Shown: positions 35,101 through 47,100 of the stretch, in pieces
Position numbering within the stretch: position 1 is the stretch's first letter
Layout: each line of letters begins with the position of its first letter
NCBI GenBank assembly: GCA_036245525.1
Contig: BTPG01000005.1
Location: 124,005,558-124,069,557, forward strand
Direction: 5' to 3'
Origin: Semisulcospira habei
Taxonomy: Eukaryota > Mollusca > Gastropoda > Semisulcospiridae
DNA: 64,000 bases
Made by a program: the position numbers and the translations under genes
The notes under the pieces: model-generated
Databases searched by the model: none
Told to the model about the DNA's origin: nothing
The model's input: the letters and a program-made list of their open reading frames with translations, nothing else

Positions 35101-38100
35101 CGTGGCGGCCATGGCGTTCACGGAGGTATGGCACGCAGCCTGGTTGGCAGCCACCGCCAAGGCGAGGATGTCTCCCAACAGCGCCGACATAGAGGGGTGC
35201 CAGGCATCTTCCACGAGTCTTACCATGGCCTGCGTCGCCAGGTCCAACACAGGCCAGAGCGTTACGGACGAGGATCGCTGTCTTGTCCAGTCCTCGCGGC
35301 ATCCGGAGCTGCAGGGATGTGCGGCCGCCCGCCTGTAGTTCCGCCGCGACATCCACCGCTGGAATGGAAGGGGGCAAGCAAAGGCCTGGGAATGTCCGGT
35401 GTACCAGCGCTGGCGAAAGGAGATATCTAACTCCTCCGTCCACTTGGAGTCCGCGAAGAAGCTGCAGTCTCCTCATGGCTTGCCTGGGGGTATCCACAAA
35501 CACGGAGGCTTTCCTCTTGAGAGGGGGAGTCAGGGGGCAGGCGTCCGAAGGAAGAACGGATGAAATCAGACGCGCAGCTTCGTCTAAGGACCGCAGAGTC
35601 TCCATGCCCGGGGCTATGAAGGCAGGCTGTGCCGAGGAGCTGCCAGAAGGCCGAGAGTCCAGGGTCGCGGACCACTGATCTAAGAGCAGGGCCGAGACAG
35701 AATCCTCCGGCAGTAGACTCAGGGCCTCATCATCGTCGAGAGACGCTGACCGACGGGAGGGATTGATTGTACATTGCTTAACGTCCCGACAGCAACAAGG
35801 CTTTCTCAGGACGTGCCTGCACTGCTTGTGAAAAAAACCAAAACTAAACAGAATATTGAATGTATTGTCGCCAGCCGGTCCAATACGTTAAATAAACCTA
35901 CGCCATGGGGCCTAAATAAAGCGAAGACCATTTAGCAACACACATCCAATATCAAGAGCTACAGGCAGTGCAGACAGTTGGGAGAGTTTTAAAAAGACAA
36001 ATACAGGTGAATGGACCAAGGGTAGACAGAAACACATGCCCCATAATAGAAGGAAAAACCCACCCTGTGGGGCTGACCAGGGTGACCCAGGGAACTAAAA
36101 AGTAGTTAACCCCACCCAAGTCCCCCAGGGCAGGCCCGGGTGGGGGCCCGACGGGAGGGAAGCCGTGTCCTGACCAAGGAATGGGTACTGCCGTAGGGTT
36201 TTATGCGCACGTCACGGGAGCGGGCTTGGGAGGCAGGGACATCCCTTACAGCACGCCGCCGACGCTCGGCGTTCGAGGGTGGAGAAAGGTGGCTCACCTG
36301 AGTGTTGCTCCGACGAGGAGGGAGGCTGTGAACCGTAGGAGAATGCTCCCTCAAGGTGCGGCGGCCTGAACGATCACTGCGGTGAGAGGACCGGCGGCTA
36401 CTAGGGGAACGACTGCGTCCACGTAAGGGGAGGAGTCCCTAGACTGTTCCCGTGCTGCCGTAGACGAGCGGTGACGCCGGGAAGGGGGGGGGGGGGGGGG
36501 GGGGGAGGTGAGAAGCCATCGTTTCCTCGGGGCAGCAATACTAGCTGAGCGAGAGCCCGAAGACATGTGGGAACGGTGACTGTGCTTCCTGCTGCATCGG
36601 ACTTCCCGGTCTCGTGGCTCGAGCGGGTAGTGGGTTGCTGTGTGTCGGGGAACCTCCGAAAGGGGTGAATGCTGCTGCTGCCGAGGACGCACTGGCATGG
36701 CCTTAGAGGCGACATGATGACTGGGGGCGCTGTTGTTCACCGCGTTGCGGGGTGACCGACACAGCAGTTTAGTCTATGCTCTTTAGTTCTCAGCTGGCTG
36801 CCCGCCAGCACAGCTACAGGTCGGCTTCAAGAGAGCACTGATATAGCGAGGCAGCCTCCTTCCCCTTACTATCAGCGCGCTAAATACCATCACTGATAAG
36901 GCACCCGCTGTGTGGTCTCGCTTCAGCTTGGGATATGAATAGCGCAGCAGCCGTCTTTGTTCACAGTACTACTGTGCTTTACCCCGCTTATCTCTTAGCC
37001 TCTGCTGCATACATCGGCAGTGAATTACAGATGTTATCTTTATACCGGAATTAATTAACCTGCAGTTGTAAGTGATTATTTGAACATAAGCCGTAGAGAA
37101 GAAATTGTACTATCTTTGGACACCAAACATGCTGGGGTAATCTGCGTGGATGTTTGTCATGCACTGGCTCAAAGTATCACTAGGAGACGGATTAGATGCT
37201 GCCTTCCTTTAGTTTATCATTTGATCACATCACTGTTCAAAATCAAAAGTTGCTAAAAGGTTCTGACAAAGTAAGTGCTGTCAACAGATGTCTTAACTGG
37301 CATATCCCATGCTAAAATCTTCATATCAACATACCTGATTCCTGCTAGAGCTGGTTTGGTTGACCAAGTGAAAACGGTATTCCATTCAGAGCACGCCGAC
37401 ATGAAGTATGCGAATTTCACCGATACAGTCAATGTTTTTTTAGTATAAAAAAAATACACAAAGCAGAGGTTTACTGTTTGCTGTTCAGAAATTCAGTTCC
37501 GGCTTAGTGTCACATTAAAATGGCTCAAAATGAGTGTCTACAGGGTCACTATGATCCTGTGTCTAAACTTGATAGGACGATGAGTTTCAGTTTTTGGACA
37601 AGTGACAGTCTGTGAATCTTGGATTTGAATGGGGATGTTGCAGTGCTAACACTGGGTTTGGGAATAACTGGCGATGCCTCCTGCACTTCAAAGGGTGTTG
37701 GTGTTGATGTTGACGGTAAACTGGAAAAATAAGTGGAAGGTTGTAAAGCCGATGGAAGGTTGTAAAGCCGAATCTACACACTTCCTGACTTTTGCTGGTG
37801 TTGATGTTGATGCTGAACATGATGAAGACGGACAGAAAGAGAGATCAGAAAAAGAATCCCCTACATTATCAATATCTTTTCTTTTGGGTGCAGCTAGTCT
37901 GTTTTTGGCTGGATACGGTTGGCCACCTTTCGACTGCTGCTTGAAATGACTACATTTTTGACAGTCATCACAGAGTTTCATCAAAGGTTACCCAAAAATG
38001 ATCACACGTTTTTTGATTGTGTGTAGAGCTTGTGCGCTCCACTTGTTTTCTGAATCTGTCAAGCTTTGTATGACACGTGGAACAAATTGTTTTAGCATGC

Positions 38101-41100
38101 TTCCCTTCCATTGTCGATGAGCACATAAATGTTGTAACACGAAAATATATCACTTGTGTATTTAGTGCACAAAAACATGGGTTTGTTTTTGCCTTTGACT
38201 GCTCGCCTAGACCTTCTACCACAAAGTCTACACAAAGAATTCACGGCCTCCAAATGTCTTGGAAAGTAATGTCCATTCTCCATGGCTTTAACATGCTATA
38301 CTTTACATATATGCATCAGATAAGGGCACACACACATAGTGATACATCCGGCACTGAAAATCAGTCAGTTTTTACACATACGCACTGTCTACCGCAGAAG
38401 GAAAGTTGCTCGGACTATACACATTTTAATCAGGTAATAACTATAGAATTTTAAGAGGATTTCAAAAGAAACTTACATGAGCTTGAAGAGGACATTTAAA
38501 GTATTGTATTACATAATCATATTTACGATTGTAACGTTGTAGCCACGGTAATAATAAGTTATAAACTAAACTGATCACCTGCCTGACAGCCTTCAACAAG
38601 GAACAAAGAGCTCTACGCTTCCAGCCTGCAGCTCGGAAGAGGCTGGCATCACCCGCGTGCACTTATCAGTGATATGGGTCACAGCCCAACTAAAGAGAGC
38701 AATTCAGAGAAAGGTAAGCTGCCATGCCGAAGCTGCTGCCGGCTGCGCTCCGCCGTGAAGCGGGCGGACAAAGTGCCAGTGGTCTTGTCCGGGTTAGGTC
38801 TGTCGATCACCGCGTTGCGGGGCGATTGAGGCCGCTGCCGGCCACGCTCCGCCATGGAGCGGGCGGGCAAAGTCCCAGTGGACGCGTCGGGGCCAGAAGA
38901 ATGTTGAACCGCGTAGCAGGCCGACCGAGGCCGCTCCCGGCCACGCTCCGTGGAGCAGGCGGGCCAGGTCCGAGAGGGTATGACTGGACCAAATGAGAGC
39001 ATGGACCGGGGACCTGAAGATAGTACATGGGCGCGACAAGTTAACTCCCCAGCGTCCGAGCATGCGCGCCTGACCATCCCTTCCGCCGTGGGAGGGGGAG
39101 CGGGTGTAGGAGTGTAGACCTGGGAAGCCGCAGGTCGTTCGCACCAGTAAAATCCCCACAGCTGCGACCATTGTTCCTCCACCCAGGTGGTGCACGTGTC
39201 ACAAGTCTGCCCGGAGGCACAGCCAGAACAGGGGAGGCATACAGCATGGGTGTCGCTTGGCCACTGAAAAGCCCCACACTTCACGCAGGTCTTCACCTGT
39301 AAACTGCAAAAAAAGCAAACGTGAAAGGCGACCAGGCCTGCCCCCCCCCCCCCCCCCCCCCCCCCTGATGAGCTAAGCGTAAAAGACTGGTGGGAGACTC
39401 CTGATCATGTGACTTGATAGGGAGGTAAGAGAGGCCACTCAGGGTTTCTTGGTAACGACTCCCTGGAGTCGCCTCCCTGGTTGTGTAGTGTACACAACGG
39501 ATGCTTAGGCTGAAATCGGTAAGCTAAGTGTACCTTCCTATTAGTCATGCCATCGGAAAGAGTTTTGAGAAAACAATGACGGTTCTCTAGCAAGGTTTGC
39601 TTAACTAGACGTGATGTCATTTTTATCTGGTTACTTCTTTGGCAGCTTTTCTGCCACGCATGCCAAAAACGTCATGTGCATGCTCCGGAATGCGCTCTGA
39701 CCAGCCCCATTTCAAAGCCTACCATATTTCTTAAATACGGTAGACAAAAATGGCAAAGGTTTTACACCACCCGGGGTAGTTATATTAGAATATCAAAGCT
39801 CCGAATTGGTGTGACATGAGCCAAAGAGGGAGGTTACTGACAACTGCCACAGTAAATTCTGCAACCTCACTAACTCAATCTTGAACACCTTTAAATTCAT
39901 CAGCCTCTGATGCAATAATTCAGACCCTAAACATACTTCAATACACTCAACAATACACTTTCATAACCATTTGGCTGTCTGTGGCAACTTTTGTTGCGAT
40001 GATTCTTGCAGGAAATTTAATTTGGGAAACAGCACACACACAATTTTTTTTTTAATCTACTGAGGAGCAAAAGAAATGCGATATTTTTGGAAAGTGTTTC
40101 CGATGATTAAAAAAATATCACATTTCTTTTACTCCTCAGTTAACAACTTTAACTCTTTTGAGACGTGCCGCATGCAGATGCGGCACATCTCAAAAGAGTT
40201 AATCCTTATCATTCGGAATACACCAGTGTGTGAAATAAGTTTGACTAAAATAGTTCCAAGGGTAGTGCCAGAATAGCTTGATGCCTCTAGGCGCCAAGCA
40301 ATTCTGGCACCACCCTTGAACTAAAGCTATTGGTCTATATATCCTTATCTGTAAGTACTATAATGTAGCTTGCATATGGCAGTGTACAAATTTGAAGCTT
40401 TTAGCCTCAGTATGAGTTGGGTTAACAACCTTGTGCATGCAGCCACTAGTACATTACCGGTGGCTGCATGAACACAGAGATTAATAATTGCAAAGCCCAA
40501 AACCTCACCTGATGCTGATGCACTCGTGGATGCGACAGAATGTCTCAAAGATGAGGAGCCGGGCGTTCTCGATGAAGTCCTCCAGGCAGGCAACCAGGAA
40601 AAAGTCATTCATGAGTACAGTCTCACACTCACGAAGCTTCTGCTGAGCACTGTTAAAGTCGAAGTTCACGTACAGGCACATGATGAAGTCTGTGATCGGG
40701 TCTGAGTAGGTGTATGACTCCTGCAAAATTAATAAAAAATTTAGGATAAAAAACAACGAAAAAATATTATGTACAAGAAAAACAAGCCAAAGCCCTTGAG
40801 GCTCATGTGCATGACCGATCAACATACTTAATCTAAAAGACAAAGCCCTTAAGGCTCACATGCATGACCTATCAACATACTTAATGATTAATCTAATTGT
40901 GACTTTGATCTTTCTGACAGGCGACTTGTTTCTCAAAATGAACACATTTTTCACTTTTCTCAACCTCCTATGACCCTTGACCTTTGCGAGTAGTGAACCA
41001 AATTAGTTTGCATTGAAAGGTCTTGTCATCAGTTACCTTTCTGCTACATTTGGTTGAAATGTTTGCAAAATTAATGAAAAATACAAAAATTCTAACAAAC

Positions 41101-44100
41101 AAGACATCACTTGCTGATTTCTTGTGACCCTTGACCTTTCCAAAGGGTTGTCCTAATTAGCATGCATAGGAAGGTCTTATCATTAGTTATCTCTGTACCA
41201 GGTTTGGGATGTAAGATGTAAATAGTATTTGAGAAAAAAATATCTTTTGTCAAAATATGGCTATTTTTTACCTATTTCCCGATCTCTTGTGTCTCTTGAC
41301 TTTTCCAAGGGGCCAACCAAATTAGTATGCATAGGAAGATCTTACCATCAGGTATCTCTATACCAAGTGTGGGTTTAAAGTTGTGAATAGTATTTGAGAG
41401 AAAAAAACACATCTTTTGTCAAAATATGGTTATATTTTACCTATTTCCTGATCTCGCAACCCTTGACCTTTCCGAGGGTCAACAAAATTAGTATGCATAG
41501 AAAGGTCTTAACACTAGGTATCTTTGTATCATGTTTGGGCTTGAAGCTGTGAGTAGTACTTGAGATAACAAACTTTGTCAAAATATGGCTATTTTTTACC
41601 TATTTCCTGATCCCCTGTGACCTTGACCTTTGAAAGATTGATTGATTGATTGTACATTGCTTAACGTCCCGACAGCAACAAGGCTTTCTCAGGACGTGCC
41701 TCCACTGCTTGTGAAAAAAAACTAAACAGAAAATTGAATGTATGTCGCCAGCCGGTCAAATACGTTAAATAAACCTACAACATGGGGCCTAAATAAGGCT
41801 AAGACCATTTAGCAACACACAAAGGAGGTCACTCAAATTGATATGTTTAGAAAGGTCTTGCAACAAAGTATCCTTGGGCCAAGTTTGAAGACTGTGGCTA
41901 TAATAATCTCTGAGAAAATGCCAATGTTAAAGTTTACCACCGACGGACAGAAAACCACTGGGCAAAAATGTATTTTTCTTTAAAATAAATTTTTTCGAAA
42001 AATACTTACCGATGGCATTACTGTATGGAATATACCCCTTTACTTACCCGATTTCAGCCTAAGCACCCTTGTGTATACCTACCCAACAAGGGGCGTAAGA
42101 AGAGAAAAAGTGTAACCAAGTGACCGGGTAGTCTCCCCTCCTTCTATCCGGTCATGCGCCGTAGCTTACCCCAGTCGTACACTTTGCGAAGGGCGGCAAG
42201 CGGGGCAGGTGGGAGGGATGTCCAAGTAATGCCATCGGTAAGTATTTTTCGAAAAAATTTATTTTAAAGAAAAATACATTTGTTTCCTCAAAATCCATTA
42301 CCGATGGCATTACTGTATGGAAAGAATGGCAAGAAGGAGGAGGGTGTCGCCCCAAACCCGGCACGGCTGTAAGCTGAGCATCAAGGGGCAACCTCCCGAC
42401 GATTTCAGCGAAGGGTTACCTTAAGGCGCCAACGGCGCACGGAGGGAGTGTTGCGCTGCCGAGAGATCTCCAACGAGGGCCAGGTTGTCCCGTTGGCCGG
42501 AGAGATCCCGGAGGTAAAATCGGCGAAGGTGGACTCTGATCTCCAACTGACCGCCGCGACGATGTCCCTGACTGCGCAGTTGCGGTGGAACGCGACGCTG
42601 GCAGCAACCGCTCGAACTTCATGAGCTCATATCCGCATGGTCTTGGCCACTTGTGGGGACAGATCAGAGTAAGCGGAACGAATGATGCAACGCAACCAAG
42701 ACGATATTGTCTGGGCGGAAATATCAGCCCGGCCAGGGGCCAAGGGTAGGAAGAGGCGGGAGCGACCTCGTCTCCAGGGCTTCACCCTGCGCAGATAAAT
42801 CTTTAGCGCACGGACCAGGTCCTGCAGCCATGATGTCTGGGACTGGTCAAATCCTGTAAGAGGCCGAAGACTCCATGCCTGGGGTGCAGCCGAGGGGAGT
42901 CTGTTCTTGGCCAAGAAAGAGGGGTTGGTCAGAAGCTGAACCGAACCGTCCGTTCTGAACTGCAAGCAGGCCAGATCAACAGACAGGGCATGCAGTTCGC
43001 TGACTCTGGCAGCTGTGGCGAGGGCCAAAATGAAGCAGGTTTTTCTAGTCAGGTCCGGAAGACTGGCGTGACGCAGAGGCTCAAAGCGACTGGAATTCAG
43101 CCATGTGAGGACCCAAGGGAGATCCCAGCTTGGAACGAGGGACCGAGTGACTGGCCGTTGGAGGTCGAAATGGGACATCAAGTCAGAGAGATCTTTGCAC
43201 GTTCCAGGGTCCGGACGATAGGTGTCCGCCACCATGGCAAGATAACCACTGATGGTAATCGGCGCCAAGTTCTGTTCATGAAACAGCCACAAGAAGAACT
43301 CGGCTAGCTGCGGAGTAGTCAGTGCCGAAGGGTCCAGAAGTCTGGTTTCGCACCAGGTACGAAGGACGCTCCATTTCCCTTCATACACGCGGAGGGTCGA
43401 ATCTCTGCGGGCTGAAGCGATCGCCTCCACTGCAGCATCCGAGAAACCTCGGGTTGCGAGGGCCTGCCTGACAACCGCCAGGCGTGAAGCAGCAGTTTCT
43501 CCGGACAGGGGTGGAAGAGGTTCTGTCGAGGCTGCTTCAGCATCTTCCGAGGCGTGGGAAGCCGAAGAGGCGGATCTGTGGCGAGACTCAGAAGGTCGGT
43601 CGTCCAAGTCCTGTTCCAACTGAACGGAGTGACCAGCAGGAGGATCGTGTTGCAACCCCGAAGCTTGAGGAGGATTTTGGGTACAAGAACCGATGGAGGG
43701 TACGCGTAGGCTATGAGGCCCTCCCAGCAAATCGATAGGGCATCCACCGCCCAGGCGAGAGGGTCCGGGATGGGGGATACAAAGAGCGGGAGCTGCTTGT
43801 TCCATCTGGTCGCGAACAAGTCGATCATGGGGGTCTCCCAATGAGTGCAGATCATGCGGAAAATGTCCGGCCACAGAGACCACTCGGTGTGGAGAAGTTG
43901 TTCGCGTCTGGAGAGGGAATCCGCGAGAACGTTCAGGTGTCCCGGGATGTGACGCGCTCGGAGTGATATGTCGCGATCTCTGCACCAGAGCAAGATCTGG
44001 TACAGCAGCATGCAGAGAGTCGGCGATTGAGTGCCCCCTTGCTTCTGGATGTAGGCCACGATCGTCGCGTTGTCGGACAAGATCAGGATCTCCTGTTCCC

Positions 44101-47100
44101 GAAGCCGTGCTTCCCAATGGATGAGGGCCAACCACACTGCTTTCAACTCCAACCAGTTGATATGTCGGTCCCGAAGGTCCGTCGTCCAAAGGCCTGATAC
44201 GGAGCTGAATTCCGGCATCAGATGGGCCCCCCAACCTTGGAGGCTCGCATCCAAGTAAATGGAGAACGTCGGGGGAGGGGAAGAGAGAGAGATTCCCATC
44301 GCCAACCAGGAACGGTCCGTCCAGCGGAGAAGGTGAGGTCGGATCAGTAACGAGACCGGAACCGGGGCTGAGAGATCCCCTGGAGAAGGCCGCCAGTGGA
44401 GCAGGAGATGAAGCTGTAGTGGTCGAGCATAAAGCCTGCCCAGTGGTAGCAAGTCCACCGCTGCGCTGATGAGGCCTAGGAACTGAAGCCAAGTCCGGGC
44501 CGGAAGCGACTCCGCGAAGTAAACTTGTAGTGCCATGGCCGAAAGTTTTGAGATGCGAGGCTCCGGCAGACGAACTCTGTTGAGGTCGGTCAAGAACTCC
44601 ATCCCCAAGTGGGTGAAGTGATGCGAAGGAACCAGGTCCGACTTGCCGTCGTTGAGGAGAAATCCGAGGCGACGCAAAAGAGCTAGAAGTGAGTCTCTGT
44701 CCTTTGCCAGCTCGACCGAGTCCTGGTTCTTGAGGAGCAGATCGTCGAGGTAGTTGACGTCGGGCTGGAGGAATACCGCCTGACCTTTGCGACAACCGCA
44801 TCCATAATCCGAGTAAAAACCCACGGGCTGAGGTTGAGACCGAAGTGGACAGCCCGAAACTGGTAGACGACGCCGGCAAAGGCAAAACGAAGGTAACGAC
44901 GTGAAGCGGGATGAATGGGAACATGAAGGTACGCGTCGAAGAGGTCGAGACTGACCGCAAAATCCAAAGGCTGGACTGACGCCCGCAGGGCCCTTGCAGT
45001 TTCCATCCGGAAGGAGGGCACGAGAATGAATTTGTTCAGGGCGGAGAGGCTATGATCGGGCGCCACTTGCCGCCGGGCTTCGGGACAACGAAAAGTCGAC
45101 TGTAGAAGGCTGGAGTGTCGTGGCGAACCACCACTTCCGTGGCCGACTTCCGAAGAAGGGTTGCGATTTCGTCTTGAAGCGCGTCTGCCTTGTCGAGATC
45201 GGAAGGCACTTCTGTCCACAGAGGCGAACGTCGCAACGGAGGGGAATTCACAAACGAAATCTGCAGCCCCTCCGAAACCGTGGCAAGAATCCAAGGGTCC
45301 TCCAGCAACAGCAAACGCCACGCGTCGCCGTGCAATGAAAGCCTCCTGCCGACTGGAGGCTCTGAGGGGGTCGGCAGGAGTGGTGTCGGAGAGAAGTCAT
45401 TGGGCTCTCCCGCGGCCAGGCCTCCGGGAGGCCCGGGTCCAGGCGGGGGCCGCTGCCTGGGACGGACGAGCTCTACCGGTGGAAGTCCGTGGACCGAAAC
45501 GGGAAGGAAATCGGACCGGAAGACGGGAAGAGGGTCTGAAGTCCTGAAAGTGCGCTCCCTGTCCCTGCGCTGGGCTGGAGGCCGCCAGGGGTCCGGTCTA
45601 GGAGCGCTGGGCCAAAGGTCTTTAGTTGACTCCCGAACCTGCTGCCAAGTAGGGCCGAAGAGGAGGGGTCCCCCAAGGGGGGCACGGCGCAGCTGAGCTA
45701 CGGCCCTGGCAGGGATGCCTGGACAGCCCTTCAGCACGGCATCCCTTCGGATAAGGTCGCAATTCGCCGCGGCCGCCAAAGAATTCGTCGCAACGTGGTG
45801 AACTGCGCGATTCGCTGTGATGGCTATGGAGTGAATGTCGCGAAGACGAGACTCATCCGGCCGCTCCCAAAATTCCTCTACACTTCTAACCACCGCCTGA
45901 GTAGCCAAGTCCCAAAACCCTGCACACGCCAAGGAATTACGCGCAAGGGTAGCAGTGCGTTCCAGTCCGGGAGGAAAAAACCGACGGGCCGAAACCTTGC
46001 CGTCGGCCTGCAACTGAGCGTCCAGATCCACTGGCGGGAGGGAGCAAGCAAAGGCCTGAGAATGTCCCGCATACCAAGCCTGCCGAAACTTGATATCGAC
46101 GCCGGAGGGCCATCAAGTGTCGGCGAAGAAACCACGATCACGGAGCTTGCCTAGGGCGAGGTGCTCGTTAAAGGCTTCCATCAGATCTTTAATTCCCGGA
46201 GGCTGAGGTAAGGACTTGAAACGTTTCACTTGAAGAGGAACATCGACCGAAGCTGCGGCTTTCCTCTTGAGGGGGGGGGAGACGGAGGGCAGTTCTCCAA
46301 GGGAAGAATTTTAGCGATCAAACGTGCCGCCTCGTCTAATGCACGCGAAGTATCAGAAGTCCCAGACGGCCCTCCTGGTGCATCCAAGTCCGAAGAGTCC
46401 CGAGAGCCAGGGACCGGGGATAAAATGGCGGAAGCGGAGTCCTCCGGAAACAAGCTAAGAACGTCATCGTCCCCAAAAACGGGGGAGGTAGCCCCTCGGT
46501 CCCGACGTGGAGAAACAACATCCGATTGTCGGCACGGCGAGCTAGATAGAGGAAGGCGAAAGGCTAGCCAAACGCGTGCGCTGTCGAGAACCGGGCACTA
46601 CCGTAGCGCTAGCCTGGGAATCTGCACGGCCGACGTGGACAGGAGGAAGTTCCGAAGAAAAGCCCCGAGGGGACACATCCAACCGACGCGCAGCAGGCCT
46701 CTCCCTAGGGCTGTGCGAACGGCTGGGACGAAAATAAGTCCGAGGGGCGCGAGGGGACCAGCTACGGCCGGGAGCCCTGACAGCGCTGGAGGAAGGAGAC
46801 CGACGTCGCGGGGACGGGCTCCTATCGAGGTGGCGCGAAGATGAACGCCAGTCCGAAGTCGGCCCCCTGCAAGGACGAGCAGAGGCCGACGGACGGTGTC
46901 GCCGGGAAGCTAACGAAGGCGGAAGGGAATCCCGCGTGCCCCGTCTCTCGGCCACCCCTTGCGAAGGACCATGCGAGACTGGCATAGGTCTCTCGGCCAC
47001 CCCTTGCGAAGGGCCATGCGAGACAGATGAGACTCTACCGGCCATCACTGTGAGAGGGCCAAACGGTACCGAGTCTAACAAGCGCCAAGAGGAGGGCCCC

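Larger units (their letters stand above)
32870..39577 (-). mobile_element. DIRS-type retrotransposon, 3'-truncated and interrupted (DIRS-2)
   Basis: The right (5') terminal repeat is at about 39410-39577 (GGCTGAAATCGGTAAGCTAA, GTCATGCCATCGG). Minus-strand gag-like, RT and RNase H follow, and the copy stops at about 32870 inside RNase H-downstream DNA (HWETPMI), so the recombinase and left terminus are missing. Interruptions: a ~1.9-kb insert at about 36778-38700, a SINE at 35763-36147 and a LINE tail at 33781-34069. It sits in the 8.57-kb EIF3E intron, sense to the gene. Confidence 0.88.

Noticed and set aside
34524..35678. Plus-strand GC-rich open frames over DIRS-2 and DIRS-1 (34.5-35.7, 45.1-46.9 kb)
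   Set aside because: Antisense shadows of the minus-strand gag/RT genes, produced by high GC at third positions.
43560..44960. Upstream two-fifths of the long minus-strand frame that ends at 42627
   Set aside because: Only the part below about 43560 is the recombinase. The rest is the RT/RNase H region in a wrong register, as motif order and composition show.
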